A stretch of 41,969 nt of DNA from CAZRIT01 sp964600225 (lineage in GTDB: Bacteria > Bacillota > Clostridia > Christensenellales > CAG-138): assembly GCA_964600225.1 (NCBI GenBank), contig CAZRIT010000009.1, positions 1 to 41,969 of the forward strand. Reading direction: 5' to 3'. Below, in pieces: positions 1 to 7,150 of the stretch (positions are counted from its first letter, which is position 1; each line of letters starts with the position of its first letter). Position numbers and translations under genes: made by a program. The notes under the pieces were generated by a model. The model was not told the origin of the DNA. It searched no databases and worked only from the letters and a program-made list of their open reading frames with translations.

Positions 1-221
1 AACTACCTTGTGGCACTGTTGGATACACTGTAAAAATCATTGTCAGCATTCCCAACGCCTTGCTTGCGGGCGGTGTTGTCATGTACCTAAAAAAGAATCC
101 GGATTTCAAGGTATATCGCGAGGACGATCCCCTCGGAATTGAGGATTTGTGCATCGCCTCAAAGGCAGATGTGTTGCTGGCGGAGGTGCGGGAGAGATGT
201 CCTGATGGTGTATCATTTTAG
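1..221 (+). pseudogene. C-terminally cut receiver-like (response-regulator) fragment
   Basis: A frame open from the window edge to TAG at 219-221 reads like the first part of a LuxR-type response-regulator receiver domain: a beta strand with VKIIVSIPNALLAGGV, then YLKKNPDFKV, then ADVLLAEVRERCPDG. In the family the position after DVLLL is the phospho-accepting Asp; here it is read as Ala or Glu (DVLLAE), so it would be a non-phosphorylated pseudo-receiver. The frame ends just inside the IS3 element that begins near 209, so the rest of the domain and any output domain are missing. The start lies outside the window. The identification is by motif shape only; the fragment is short and the call is tentative. 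Confidence 0.45.
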
Positions 222-232
222 TTGACAGGAAA
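220..232 (+). repeat. IS3 left terminal inverted repeat core
   Basis: The 13 bases AGTTGACAGGAAA are repeated exactly in inverse orientation at 1478-1490. They lie about 11 bases inside the inferred left tip and just before the orfA ribosome binding site, so they may overlap the element's own promoter region. Confidence 0.8.
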
Positions 233-255
233 AGTCCAGAGGAGGAAAGTCAACG

Positions 256-540
256 ATGCGCAGATATGATACCCAGACGAAAATAGAAACGGTGACGCTG
301 GCCAAGGAGATCGGGGTGTGCAAAGCGTCCCAGGAACTGGGGATACCGGAAGGCACGATACGGACATGGCTGGATAAGGAAAAAAGCGGGGAGCTGCCGG
401 GCAGTGCAGGCGGCGGCAAGGGGGCGCTGAGTCTGTCGGAGGAGAACAAACAGCTCAAACAGCGGGTAAAGGAGTTGGAGCGAACAAACAAGATATTGCG
501 GGAAGCATCGGCTTTTTTTGCTGCGCGCCAGAAGAAGTAG
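256..540 (+). CDS. IS3-family transposase OrfA (HTH subunit)
   Basis: This 94-residue protein is the DNA-binding subunit of an IS3-family transposase. Residues 1-45 form the Tnp_1-type helix-turn-helix (KIETVTLAKEIGVCKASQELG followed by GTIRTWL), and residues 60-85 form a leucine-zipper-like coiled coil (LSEENKQLKQRVKELERTNK) typical of OrfA. AGAGGAGGAAAG lies just upstream of ATG 256. The 3' part carries a seven-T run at 513-519 in the phase needed for a -1 frameshift into orfB. Alone it would bind the terminal repeats and can act as a repressor; fused to OrfB it makes the active transposase. Confidence 0.9.
   Translation: MRRYDTQTKIETVTLAKEIGVCKASQELGIPEGTIRTWLDKEKSGELPGSAGGGKGALSLSEENKQLKQRVKELERTNKILREASAFFAARQKK
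513..519 (+). promoter_or_regulatory. Programmed -1 frameshift heptamer (T TTT TTT) joining OrfA to OrfB
   Basis: In the orfA frame the codons are GCT TTT TTT GCT, so the seven Ts read as T TTT TTT, the X XXY YYZ pattern for tandem slippage. A -1 slip enters the frame of orfB, which is open from the slip site through to its stop at 1448. The fused reading continues through EHMQDV into the first helix of OrfB, so the fusion protein needs no orfB start codon. No strong downstream stem-loop was identified by eye. Confidence 0.75.
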
Positions 541-572
541 GGGCCGCTGTACGGTTTGGCTTTATAGAGCAC

Positions 573-1448
573 ATGCAGGATGTGACAAGCGGCACAGGAT
601 ACAGCATCAGCGAGCTGTGCCGCTTGATGAAAGTCAGTCGTCAAGGGTATTACCAATACCTTGAAGGCAAACAGCGGCCCGAAAAGCACGCCGAGCTTCT
701 GGCGGAGATACAGGCGATATTGGATGAGGACGAGGAAAACGACAGTTATGGCAGAAAGCGGATGATTGATGCGCTGCGCCTGAAAGGGCGCACAGAAAGC
801 GATTCCACCATCTATCGCGTTCTGCGGGGCCACGGACTATTGCAAAAGCCCCGCACACCCAGAGGTTTGACCGTGGCTGATAAGGCCGCTCACAAAAACA
901 ATAATCTTCTCAGGCGCGATTTCACAGCCCAGGCCCCCTGCGAAAAGCTGGTCAGCGACATCACCCAACTGCCCACAGCAGATGGCAATTTGTATATCTC
1001 CGGTGTGTTTGACTGCTTTGACAACGCCTGTCTGGGTCTTTCCATGGACGACAATATGAAGACCTCCTTGGTGGTGCAAAGCCTTCTTTCGGCCCATAAT
1101 CTCTACGGAATAACCGGTGCTATTTTTCACACCGACCGGGGCAGCCAGTATACCAGCGCCGATTTCAGAGCAAGCCTGCAAGAGCTTGGTGTGGTGCAAA
1201 GCATGAACTCCGATGGCGGTCGCTGCCATGACAATGCAAAATGTGAGAGCATGTGGGCCCGCTTCAAGACCGAGGCCATCTATGGCCGACGCAATACTGC
1301 CCGAATGCCCATGGAACAGGTCAAGAGCCTGGTGTTCCGATATTTCATAGGCTACTGGAACAACCGCAGAATCTGCCACGCCATTGGCGGCGTACCGCCC
1401 GCTCTCAAGAGGCAGCGTTACTACGATGCACAGCTTGCTGTTGCCTGA
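573..1448 (+). CDS. IS3-family transposase OrfB (DDE integrase domain)
   Basis: This is the catalytic subunit of the IS3 transposase, most likely made as an OrfAB fusion by the slip at 513-519. Residues 10-100 are an HTH_21-like region (YGRKRMIDAL, YRVLRGHGLL). Residues 120-285 form the rve integrase core with the DDE residues at about D129 (VSDITQL), D188 (HTDRGSQYT) and E225 (DNAKCESMWARFKTE). The tail carries the family hallmark YWNNRRICHAIGGVPP. The ATG at 573 has no good ribosome binding site, and the frame is open upstream to the slip site, which agrees with fusion expression. The gene looks intact, so the element may be active. Confidence 0.9.
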   Translation: MQDVTSGTGYSISELCRLMKVSRQGYYQYLEGKQRPEKHAELLAEIQAILDEDEENDSYGRKRMIDALRLKGRTESDSTIYRVLRGHGLLQKPRTPRGLTVADKAAHKNNNLLRRDFTAQAPCEKLVSDITQLPTADGNLYISGVFDCFDNACLGLSMDDNMKTSLVVQSLLSAHNLYGITGAIFHTDRGSQYTSADFRASLQELGVVQSMNSDGGRCHDNAKCESMWARFKTEAIYGRRNTARMPMEQVKSLVFRYFIGYWNNRRICHAIGGVPPALKRQRYYDAQLAVA

Positions 1449-1477
1449 ACGAATGCGATACCACATTTACGCGAATC

Positions 1478-1490
1478 TTTCCTGTCAACT
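1478..1490 (-). repeat. IS3 right terminal inverted repeat core
   Basis: TTTCCTGTCAACT is the exact inverse of 220-232. It lies about 30 bases after the orfB stop and about ten bases inside the inferred right tip at 1500. Confidence 0.8.
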
Positions 1491-1500
1491 GTTATTGACA

Positions 1501-1864
1501 TCTTCAAGCCGCCGTTTGGGGAGTTCATCACAAATCGCCGTTTGCGAACATACCTTTTTACGCTGGAATAGCTGCCGCTAAAACTGTGTTCATCCCGCAA
1601 CCGGCAGAAAATCCTCCAAACGGTGTGACGCTGCTTTCGCGGAATCTTACGGTCATCCTCCAGCCATTCGTCAATCACGGGAATGAAATCCCCCAGAACC
1701 GGATAACCCTGTGGCTCGGTATTCGGAAGATTGTCCTCGCTCCAGTCTGACTGGTAGGCATATTTCTGGACAGTCTTGAAGCTGTGACCAGTCTTGCGGG
1801 AGATTTCCCGCAAACTTAGGTCTTCATTTTCGTACAAATCTTTGATATGATTGATTTGAGCCAT
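1501..1864 (-). pseudogene. istA: IS21-family transposase istA, amino-terminal remnant
   Basis: On the minus strand the frame from ATG at 1864 starts MAQINHIKDLYENEDLSLRE and continues with ISRKTGHSFKTVQKYA, the helix-turn-helix of IS21-type IstA. A second block, QRHTVWRIFCRLRDEH, resembles the IstA second DNA-binding region. After about 120 residues the frame runs into the right end of the IS3 element near 1500. The catalytic domain and istB are absent, and the sequence on the other side of the IS3 does not continue istA. The remnant cannot be functional. AGAAAGG lies eight bases before the ATG. Confidence 0.8.
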
Positions 1865-1915
1865 TCTTAACACCTTTCTGCTACCTCCTTAAGTCCTTAA
1901 CAAACTAAGGGTAGC

Positions 1916-1970
1916 GGTTATTTCAGGTGCTGACAATGGCTCACTTTTTATGCCATTTGGGGTGCTAACC
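1916..1970 (-). repeat. IS21-type multiple terminal repeats (two copies)
   Basis: Two related direct repeats, 1917-1934 and 1952-1969, share 13 of 18 positions with a period of 35 bases. Read on the minus strand each contains GT(C/T)AGCACC followed by AAAT. IS21 elements carry such multiple repeats at their ends, and these lie directly upstream of the istA start, so they mark the outer end of the element near 1970. Confidence 0.6.
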
Positions 1971-2255
1971 TTTTCGAGCTCTTTTGCGATTCTTTCATTT
2001 TACCGAAAACAGGTAAAGAAGGATGTTGACATGGTTGCATTTCAAAGCATTCTGAGAAACCTTTCTCCGGTTGATATGCTCCTGCAAATAGGAAGCTTTT
2101 GCAAGTCGGCTTACGAAAAAACGAGCCTTGACTCGATTGTCTTGGCTCGTTTTCCTTAATTTCTGAGGGCCTGACTGGGTCAGCCCCGTATAATTGGCAA
2201 AATTACAGCCTTAATTTCAGGCTTTGATCAATGCTTGTGATTCGCCTGTGCGGGC
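1971..2255. other. Gene-free stretch between the IS21 end and the dehydrogenase
   Basis: I see no convincing gene here. One open frame exists (69 codons on the plus strand from 1950), but it has no ribosome binding site, starts inside the IS21 end repeats, runs through a terminator hairpin and resembles no family I know. The stretch holds the bidirectional terminator at 2118-2153. Confidence 0.5.
2118..2153 (-). terminator. Bidirectional intrinsic terminator downstream of the SDR gene
   Basis: AAAACGAGCC (2118-2127) pairs perfectly with GGCTCGTTTT (2144-2153), with an inner GAC/GTC pairing in the loop. Read on the minus strand the stem ends in six Ts, which suits the dehydrogenase whose stop is about 100 bases earlier. 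The plus-strand reading has four Ts. Confidence 0.75.
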
Positions 2256-3035
2256 TTAGGGGCGCAGGCCCATGCCGCCCTCAAGGGTGATGGTTTCGCC
2301 GGACATATATTTAAAGTCGGGGGAGCCCAAATGTACGCATACACGGCCAATCTCCAGCTCGGGATCGCCAAAGCGCCCCATGGGTACAGCCTTTAAGTTT
2401 TTCTCATAAGCCTCCGGATAGGATAGCTTAAAGTTCTCCAGCTGAGAGGTCATGGCCAAAGGGCAAATGACATTCACGTTGATATTATCCGCGCCCCATT
2501 CGGTTGCAGCAACACGGGAAAGACCACGAATACCTTCTTTAGCGGCGGCGTAGGAGCACTGTCCGGCGTTTCCGAACAGACCGGCGCCGGAACCAAAGTT
2601 GATAACGGAGCCCTGCGTTTTTTTCAGATAGGGATAGCATTCCCTCATATAGTAGAAGGTTGCATACAAGCCGGAGTAGATGCCCAAGTCAAAGTGATCC
2701 TTTGTCTGCATGGACAGCGGAATGCCGGATGCGGAGGCCTGTGCGTTGTTGATCAGCACATCGATCCGCGAAAAAGTATCCACAACCTTTTTAACAGCCT
2801 GCTTTACTGCTTCCTCGGATTCCTCGTCTGGAGTTATATCCACAGGCAAAGCGAGAACCTGAATGCCGTACAGACGCTCCAACTCTTCCTTGGCATCCAA
2901 AAGTTTTTGTTCGTTTCTGCCGGTAAGAGCCAGATTGGCGCCCTCCTTCGCATAAGCGATCGCGATGCCATATCCAATAGATTTTGCTTTTCCGCCACCG
3001 GTAATAATGGCAGTTTTTCCACTAAAAATACCCAA
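2256..3035 (-). CDS. Short-chain dehydrogenase/reductase (SDR)
   Basis: This classical-type SDR of 259 residues should be a cytosolic NAD(P)(H)-dependent oxidoreductase; the substrate cannot be read. Seen: a glycine-rich cofactor loop TGGGKAKSIGYG near the start (longer than the usual TGxxxGxG), the structural INNAQ, and the catalytic Ser149, Tyr162 and Lys166 (YAAAK) with normal spacing. The C-terminal GETITLEGG is usual for the family. I chose TTG at 3035-3033, giving MGIFSGKTAIITGGG, because AAAGGAG lies 11 bases upstream; an in-frame ATG at 3068 would put that ribosome binding site inside the gene. It has a perfect consensus promoter, and its surroundings look AT-richer than the chromosome to the right, so transfer is possible. 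Confidence 0.88.
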   Translation of the reverse strand: MGIFSGKTAIITGGGKAKSIGYGIAIAYAKEGANLALTGRNEQKLLDAKEELERLYGIQVLALPVDITPDEESEEAVKQAVKKVVDTFSRIDVLINNAQASASGIPLSMQTKDHFDLGIYSGLYATFYYMRECYPYLKKTQGSVINFGSGAGLFGNAGQCSYAAAKEGIRGLSRVAATEWGADNINVNVICPLAMTSQLENFKLSYPEAYEKNLKAVPMGRFGDPELEIGRVCVHLGSPDFKYMSGETITLEGGMGLRP

Positions 3036-3076
3036 TGATGACCCATCTCCTTTAGATAGTGAAAGCATACGTTCAT

Positions 3077-3105
3077 ATTATAGACTTTTGTTAAATGTAT
3101 GTCAA
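3077..3105 (-). promoter_or_regulatory. Consensus sigma-70/A promoter of the SDR gene
   Basis: On the minus strand TTGACA (3105-3100), 17 bases, TATAAT (3082-3077): a perfect match in both boxes with ideal spacing. It lies about 40 bases upstream of the chosen TTG start, so strong constitutive expression is likely unless the nearby dyad at 3136-3172 is an operator. Confidence 0.85.
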
Positions 3106-3135
3106 ACAAAACTTGCTTTGCGATCGTTTAAGCAT

Positions 3136-3172
3136 AAAGAGTCCACGGATATGAACAAACCGTGGACTCTTT
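3136..3172. repeat. Perfect 13-bp inverted repeat in the divergent intergenic region
   Basis: AAAGAGTCCACGG (3136-3148) and CCGTGGACTCTTT (3160-3172) are exact inverses with an 11-base loop. It may be a terminator (only three Ts follow on either strand), an operator for the divergent genes, or the end of a mobile segment. It lies 30 bases upstream of the -35 box of the SDR promoter. Confidence 0.7.
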
Positions 3173-3262
3173 GCAAAAAATCCTTATATTTTTTTAGTTC
3201 CTACTTGACACAAGAAGATCAAGCTCGTATGGGTAGGCTCGGACGAACGCTCCTTTCGACTC

Positions 3263-5104
3263 ATGCAATCCATATTCGATTCGCACAATCAGACCGTTAC
3301 CGAGTACAACGTGGACGAATACGAGCTGCACGAGGTGTTGGCGACCATCGACCAGATTCCCGGCCTGAACCTGGATGAATACGACGTCATCATCGCACGC
3401 GGCCTGTTCGCGCGCAAGCTGATTGAGATGCACGTCAATAAACCCGTGGTCGAAATCCCCGTGCATCCGACCGATATCATGCAAGCCATCGTCGCGTGCA
3501 AACGGGAGTTTATCATCCAAAAGATCGCGCTCATCGCCTCGCCCGGCATCATCATGGGCGCAAGGGAGCTTATATGGCTGCTGGATATCCCCTACCAAAC
3601 CTACGAGTTTTCGAGCGCTTCGGATTGCCGCGCGCTGATTAGCGAGGCCATCACCTCGGGCGCCAACGTGGTCATCGGCGGCATGCGCATCTGCGATACC
3701 GCATCGCAGATGGGCGTCAAGCATCTACAGATCATGTCCAGCAAGGATTCCCTTTGGCAGGCCTTGACCGCAGCCAAGCGCGCCGCGCAGATCAGCCGCA
3801 TGGAGCAGGAAAAGGCTGAGCGGCTGCGGCTGCTGCTCAACGCCATTGAGGAAGGCGTGCTGCTGTTTGACAAGGACGCCAGGCTCACGGCATACAATTC
3901 GACCGCATCCAAGCTGCTGGGCATCCGCATGACGGCGAACGAACCGTTGGAAAGCATCCCCTTCCCGCAGGAGTTTTCCGCGCGCATATCCGACAACCAG
4001 GAGTACGAGCATGAAATCATCCAGTGCCGCGGAACGGTCATCGTGTTCGACAAACGCCTCATCCATGTGCGCAGGCAGATTGCAGGCTCCGTCATCACCT
4101 GCCGCGCGCTCAACGAGATTCAGGCGCTGGAAAGCGACGTGCGCAAAAAGATGTTCAGCAAAGGGCACATCGCCAAGAGCCGCTTTACGGACATTCTGGG
4201 CGAATCCGCCGCGACCGTGCGCATGATCAACATGGCCAAGCAATACAGCGCCACGGATTCCAACATCCTCATCATCGGCCAAAGCGGCACGGGCAAGGAG
4301 ATACTCACCCAGAGCATCCACAACGAAAGCAAGCGCGCGCAGGGCCCGTTTGTCGCCGTCAACTGCGCTGCCATCCCCGATGCGCTGCTGGAAAGCGAGC
4401 TGATGGGCTACGAGCCCGGCGCGTTTACGGGCGCGCAGAAAGCGGGCAAACCGGGCCTGTTTGAGCTTGCCCACAACGGTACGATATTCCTGGATGAGAT
4501 CAGCGAGGTGCCGCTCAAGCTGCAGGCCAAGCTTCTGCGCGTGCTGCAGGAACGGGAAATCCTGCGCGTGGGCGGCAACCGCATCATCCCCGTCAACATC
4601 CGCATCATCGCCGCGACCAACCGCGATTTGGAGCAATTGGTGGAGGAAGGCGCCTTCCGCGAGGATTTGCAGTTTCGGCTGGACGTATTGCGCATAGAGG
4701 TGCCCACGCTGAACGAGCGCGGCGACGACATCGCCATCCTCGCGCGACACTTTATCGAAAGCAATTACAGCGGCCTGCGGCTGTCCGACGAGGCGGCGCG
4801 GTTGCTTTGCCAACAGCATTGGAAAGGCAATATCCGCCAGTTGTTCAACTACTGCGAGCGTCTGGCCACGCTGTGCCAATCCGATACCATCCGCGTTGAC
4901 GACGTCGAACGGCTGCACAGCCGTCCGTTCCGTACACAGGCAGCAAATGCGGAAGCGCCCAAAGAACACGCGGAAACGGATGCGGAGAAGGCCCGCATTC
5001 TGGCCGCGCTCGAGGCATGCCGCTACAACCGCTCGCTCGCCGCGCAGCAGTTGCAAATGGACCGTTCCACATTATGGAGAAAAATGAAAACGCTGGGCAT
5101 TTGA
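3263..5104 (+). CDS. Sigma-54-dependent transcriptional activator, PrpR-like
   Basis: This enhancer-binding activator of RNA polymerase-sigma-54 has 613 residues from ATG 3263. Residues 1-165 are a PrpR_N-like sensor (DEYDVIIARGLFARKL, KPVVEIPV), 185-285 a PAS-like domain (LLLNAIEEGVLLFD), and 305-545 the AAA+ domain: Walker A GQSGTGKE (339-346), the sigma-54 loop GAFTGA (386-391), Walker B GTIFLDE (406-412) and an arginine-finger region FREDLQFRLDVL. A Fis-type helix-turn-helix ends the protein. The frame upstream still codes for PrpR_N-like sequence (KKIKLVWVGSDERS, from 3212) back to a TGA at 3206-3208, with no start codon and no ribosome binding site. The real amino end is therefore missing or altered. 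No -24/-12 promoter was found nearby. Confidence 0.85.
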   Translation: MQSIFDSHNQTVTEYNVDEYELHEVLATIDQIPGLNLDEYDVIIARGLFARKLIEMHVNKPVVEIPVHPTDIMQAIVACKREFIIQKIALIASPGIIMGARELIWLLDIPYQTYEFSSASDCRALISEAITSGANVVIGGMRICDTASQMGVKHLQIMSSKDSLWQALTAAKRAAQISRMEQEKAERLRLLLNAIEEGVLLFDKDARLTAYNSTASKLLGIRMTANEPLESIPFPQEFSARISDNQEYEHEIIQCRGTVIVFDKRLIHVRRQIAGSVITCRALNEIQALESDVRKKMFSKGHIAKSRFTDILGESAATVRMINMAKQYSATDSNILIIGQSGTGKEILTQSIHNESKRAQGPFVAVNCAAIPDALLESELMGYEPGAFTGAQKAGKPGLFELAHNGTIFLDEISEVPLKLQAKLLRVLQEREILRVGGNRIIPVNIRIIAATNRDLEQLVEEGAFREDLQFRLDVLRIEVPTLNERGDDIAILARHFIESNYSGLRLSDEAARLLCQQHWKGNIRQLFNYCERLATLCQSDTIRVDDVERLHSRPFRTQAANAEAPKEHAETDAEKARILAALEACRYNRSLAAQQLQMDRSTLWRKMKTLGI

Positions 5105-5138
5105 GCAGGCTCACCGCGCATAAGTCAGAAAATGCACA

Positions 5139-6110
5139 CTACTTGGCTGCGTCTGCCCCGTCGGATACAAGGCTGTTTTGCGCCATATAGTCGATCAGCT
5201 TGGTTTGCAGAACGGTGGCGGTTCCCTCCCGATAGGTCAGGTACAGCGCGCGCGTAGCCAAAGGATCGTCCAGGCGATAGAACACCACGCGGTCGTTCGG
5301 CGCAACGTGCGCGGGTATGGATGCGCGCAGAAACGCCACCCCGCGCCCCTCGCACACATGATAGTACGCCGTCATCATCTGCTCCAGATAGGAGGAAATC
5401 TTTGGCACAAACCCCGCATGTTTGCATAGCTCCATGCCGCGCCGATAGATATCGTTCCCTCGCTTGAGGAACAAAAACGGCTCGTTCTCAAAGCGGGCCA
5501 GCGGCACGGGCGGCCTGCTCCGCCCGTTCTCGGCAGCGTCGCGTACCTGCTCGGACGTACAGGCATATGCCGACAGCCCCTCATTGATTGGGTAACTGCT
5601 CGGCACGGCCAGCACAATCTGCTCCATGGCCCATATTTGGGAGTGCAGGCCAGCCTGTTCGGACGCTTCCGCCTCCAGCACAAAATCCAGCTCACCCTGC
5701 AGCAGGCGTTCCATCATGATGGCGCTGTCCACCTCGGAAAAGGACAGTACGATCTGCGGGTACTGCGCGCGGAATGCCGAGAGGATTTTGGGGAGCACAT
5801 AGGTGCAAAAAAACATGGAGCTGCCGATGGAAAGCCGCCCGCCCGCCGCGTTTGCATAACCTGTCACCCCGGCGCGAAACGCCTTTTGCACCTCCATGAT
5901 CTGCTCGACGCTTTGGATGTAGTATTCGCCCACCTGCGTCAGCGAAATCGGCTTTGTACCGCGGTTGAACAAGGGGTACCCGATAGCCTGCTCCACCTTT
6001 TTCACGGTCGCGCTCAGCCAGGGCTGCGATACATACAGCGCTTTGGCCGCTTTGGAAAAGCTCCTTTCCCGATAGACGGCATAGACATACTCCATATATT
6101 CCAGTAACAC
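5139..6110 (-). CDS. LysR-family transcriptional regulator
   Basis: A 323-residue LTTR. Residues 1-60 are the winged helix-turn-helix (MEYVYAVYRERSFSKAAKAL, then YVSQPWLSATVKKVEQ), and residues about 85-315 are the periplasmic-binding-protein-like co-inducer domain (GRLSIGSSMFFCTYVLP, GELDFVLEAEA). I chose GTG at 6110 because GGAGG lies seven bases upstream; an ATG at 6095 is possible. It converges with the sigma-54 activator gene, with 34 bases between stops and no clear terminator there. It has its own promoter at 6161-6190. Its neighbour upstream is the unknown-function/FAH pair, which it may control; the ligand is unknown. Confidence 0.9.
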   Translation of the reverse strand: MLLEYMEYVYAVYRERSFSKAAKALYVSQPWLSATVKKVEQAIGYPLFNRGTKPISLTQVGEYYIQSVEQIMEVQKAFRAGVTGYANAAGGRLSIGSSMFFCTYVLPKILSAFRAQYPQIVLSFSEVDSAIMMERLLQGELDFVLEAEASEQAGLHSQIWAMEQIVLAVPSSYPINEGLSAYACTSEQVRDAAENGRSRPPVPLARFENEPFLFLKRGNDIYRRGMELCKHAGFVPKISSYLEQMMTAYYHVCEGRGVAFLRASIPAHVAPNDRVVFYRLDDPLATRALYLTYREGTATVLQTKLIDYMAQNSLVSDGADAAK

Positions 6111-6160
6111 TCCGCATCCTCCGTTCCAAGCGCGCATGGGTCTTTGTGATCGTTTGGAAT

Positions 6161-6190
6161 ATCATACTCTACCGCAAAGAAGGATGTCAA
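6161..6190 (-). promoter_or_regulatory. Promoter of the LysR gene
   Basis: Minus strand TTGACA (6190-6185), 18-base spacer, TATGAT (6166-6161). It lies about 50 bases before the GTG start, so the regulator can be made independently of the FAH operon. Confidence 0.7.
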
Positions 6191-6206
6191 ATTCGCAGGC
6201 CATGCC

Positions 6207-6244
6207 AAAAAACGCCCGTCAAAAGCTGCTGCGCATGGCGGACG
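6207..6244 (-). terminator. Weak intrinsic terminator after the unknown-function gene
   Basis: On the minus strand CGTCCG (6244-6239) can pair with CGGGCG (6218-6213), with one G-T pair and a 20-base loop, followed by six Ts (6212-6207). The stem is short, so this is tentative; it would separate the FAH operon from the LysR promoter. Confidence 0.35.
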
Positions 6245-6267
6245 TTGATTGGGTTATGCGATCTGCC

Positions 6268-7125
6268 TTATTCCTGTGCGCCCTGCCGCATCCAGTGGGG
6301 CAAGGCATCGGCCTTGAGGCCATTGTAGCGGCAATTCTTGTAGCGGCAGGTTTCACAGACGCCGCGGTTTCCCTTGACGGGCGGTTCGCCCTTGATTTCA
6401 CGCTCCAGATACGCCACCAGCGCGCGGATGCTCTGCTCCTCGCCCACGGCAGAAAGCGTCACCGCGCCAGCGTTGCCGCCTACGCCGCCCGCGGCGACCA
6501 TGGTGGCCTGCACGCCAAACAGCTCGGCAACAGCTTCAATTTCGGTAATGACGGTGGTATTGCTCAGGCAATACATGCCAAAATCCGCGCCCATGGAGAT
6601 ATCGATGGTGCTTGCGCCGACAGCAGCGGCCGCCGCGGGCACCGACGGCACCAGCTTTTCCAGCCCGACGGGCGTAAAGAACGTCAACCCCTTGGAGGTT
6701 ACGGGGCCGATGATGCGCGGGATGGTGCCGCCATCGAACCCTGCGGTCACCACGCCCACGTTGCCCTGCATATCCACGGCGTTTGCGCCCTTGATGACGA
6801 CGGTGTCGGCATGATAATCGTTCAGCGCGTCGGTCAGGGTCTTGTCCACGGGCTTGCCCTTGTAGAACACATTCGGGAAGCTCTTGCGGCTATCGGGCGC
6901 GGTGACGCACAGCAGCCCGTCGGTGCTAAGGCCCACCGTGCAGCGCGCGGGCTCGATGCCCTCCCTGCCCAGCAGTTCCTGCGCGATAAAGGCGTTGGTG
7001 GTGCCGCCGGCCAGCAGCACATAGGCATTCTCCCATGCTTTTTGGAATTTGGGCGTGTGCACCACCGCCTTGGCAATCAGGCGGCGGGATTCGGCAGAGG
7101 TCAGCGTAAATACGGTTTTCATCAT
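6268..7125 (-). CDS. Conserved protein of unknown function with C-terminal CxxC-x4-C
   Basis: This 285-residue protein has no domain I can name with confidence. Seen: an opening LTSAESRRLIAKAVV, a glycine-rich segment LLAGGTTNAFIAQELLG, a central KGANAVDMQGNVGVV, PVGLEKLVPSV, and AAGGVGGNAGAV, all suggesting a soluble alpha/beta enzyme with a nucleotide- or phosphate-type loop. It ends with C257, C260 and C265 (CETCRYKNC), possibly a metal site. No signal peptide or membrane helix is visible. I chose ATG 7125, six bases after AAAGGAG. It follows the FAH-family gene by 25 bases and is probably co-transcribed, so a role in the same pathway is inferred. Confidence 0.75.
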   Translation of the reverse strand: MMKTVFTLTSAESRRLIAKAVVHTPKFQKAWENAYVLLAGGTTNAFIAQELLGREGIEPARCTVGLSTDGLLCVTAPDSRKSFPNVFYKGKPVDKTLTDALNDYHADTVVIKGANAVDMQGNVGVVTAGFDGGTIPRIIGPVTSKGLTFFTPVGLEKLVPSVPAAAAAVGASTIDISMGADFGMYCLSNTTVITEIEAVAELFGVQATMVAAGGVGGNAGAVTLSAVGEEQSIRALVAYLEREIKGEPPVKGNRGVCETCRYKNCRYNGLKADALPHWMRQGAQE

Positions 7126-7150
7126 CAAAAGCTCCTTTCAGCCATATCTT

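Larger units (their letters stand above)
209..1500 (+). mobile_element. IS3-family insertion sequence, apparently complete
   Basis: The element carries orfA and orfB in the usual IS3 layout between inverted ends. The clearest terminal match is AGTTGACAGGAAA at 220-232 against its exact inverse at 1478-1490. Both ends start with TGT when read inward (209-211 and 1498-1500), so the limits are set there, with a few bases of uncertainty. No direct repeat of 3-5 bases flanks these limits: bases 206-208 are TGG and 1501-1503 are TCT. The left flank is a receiver-like gene and the right flank is an IS21 remnant, so the two flanks did not come from one uninterrupted target. Confidence 0.85.

Noticed and set aside
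1950..2159. 69-codon open frame on the plus strand
   Set aside because: It begins in the IS21 end repeats, has no ribosome binding site, ends in a terminator hairpin and resembles no family.
3205..3235. TTGACA-17-TATGGG as promoter of the sigma-54 regulator
   Set aside because: The -10 box is poor (three of six) and the site lies within sequence that still codes for the PrpR_N-like domain.
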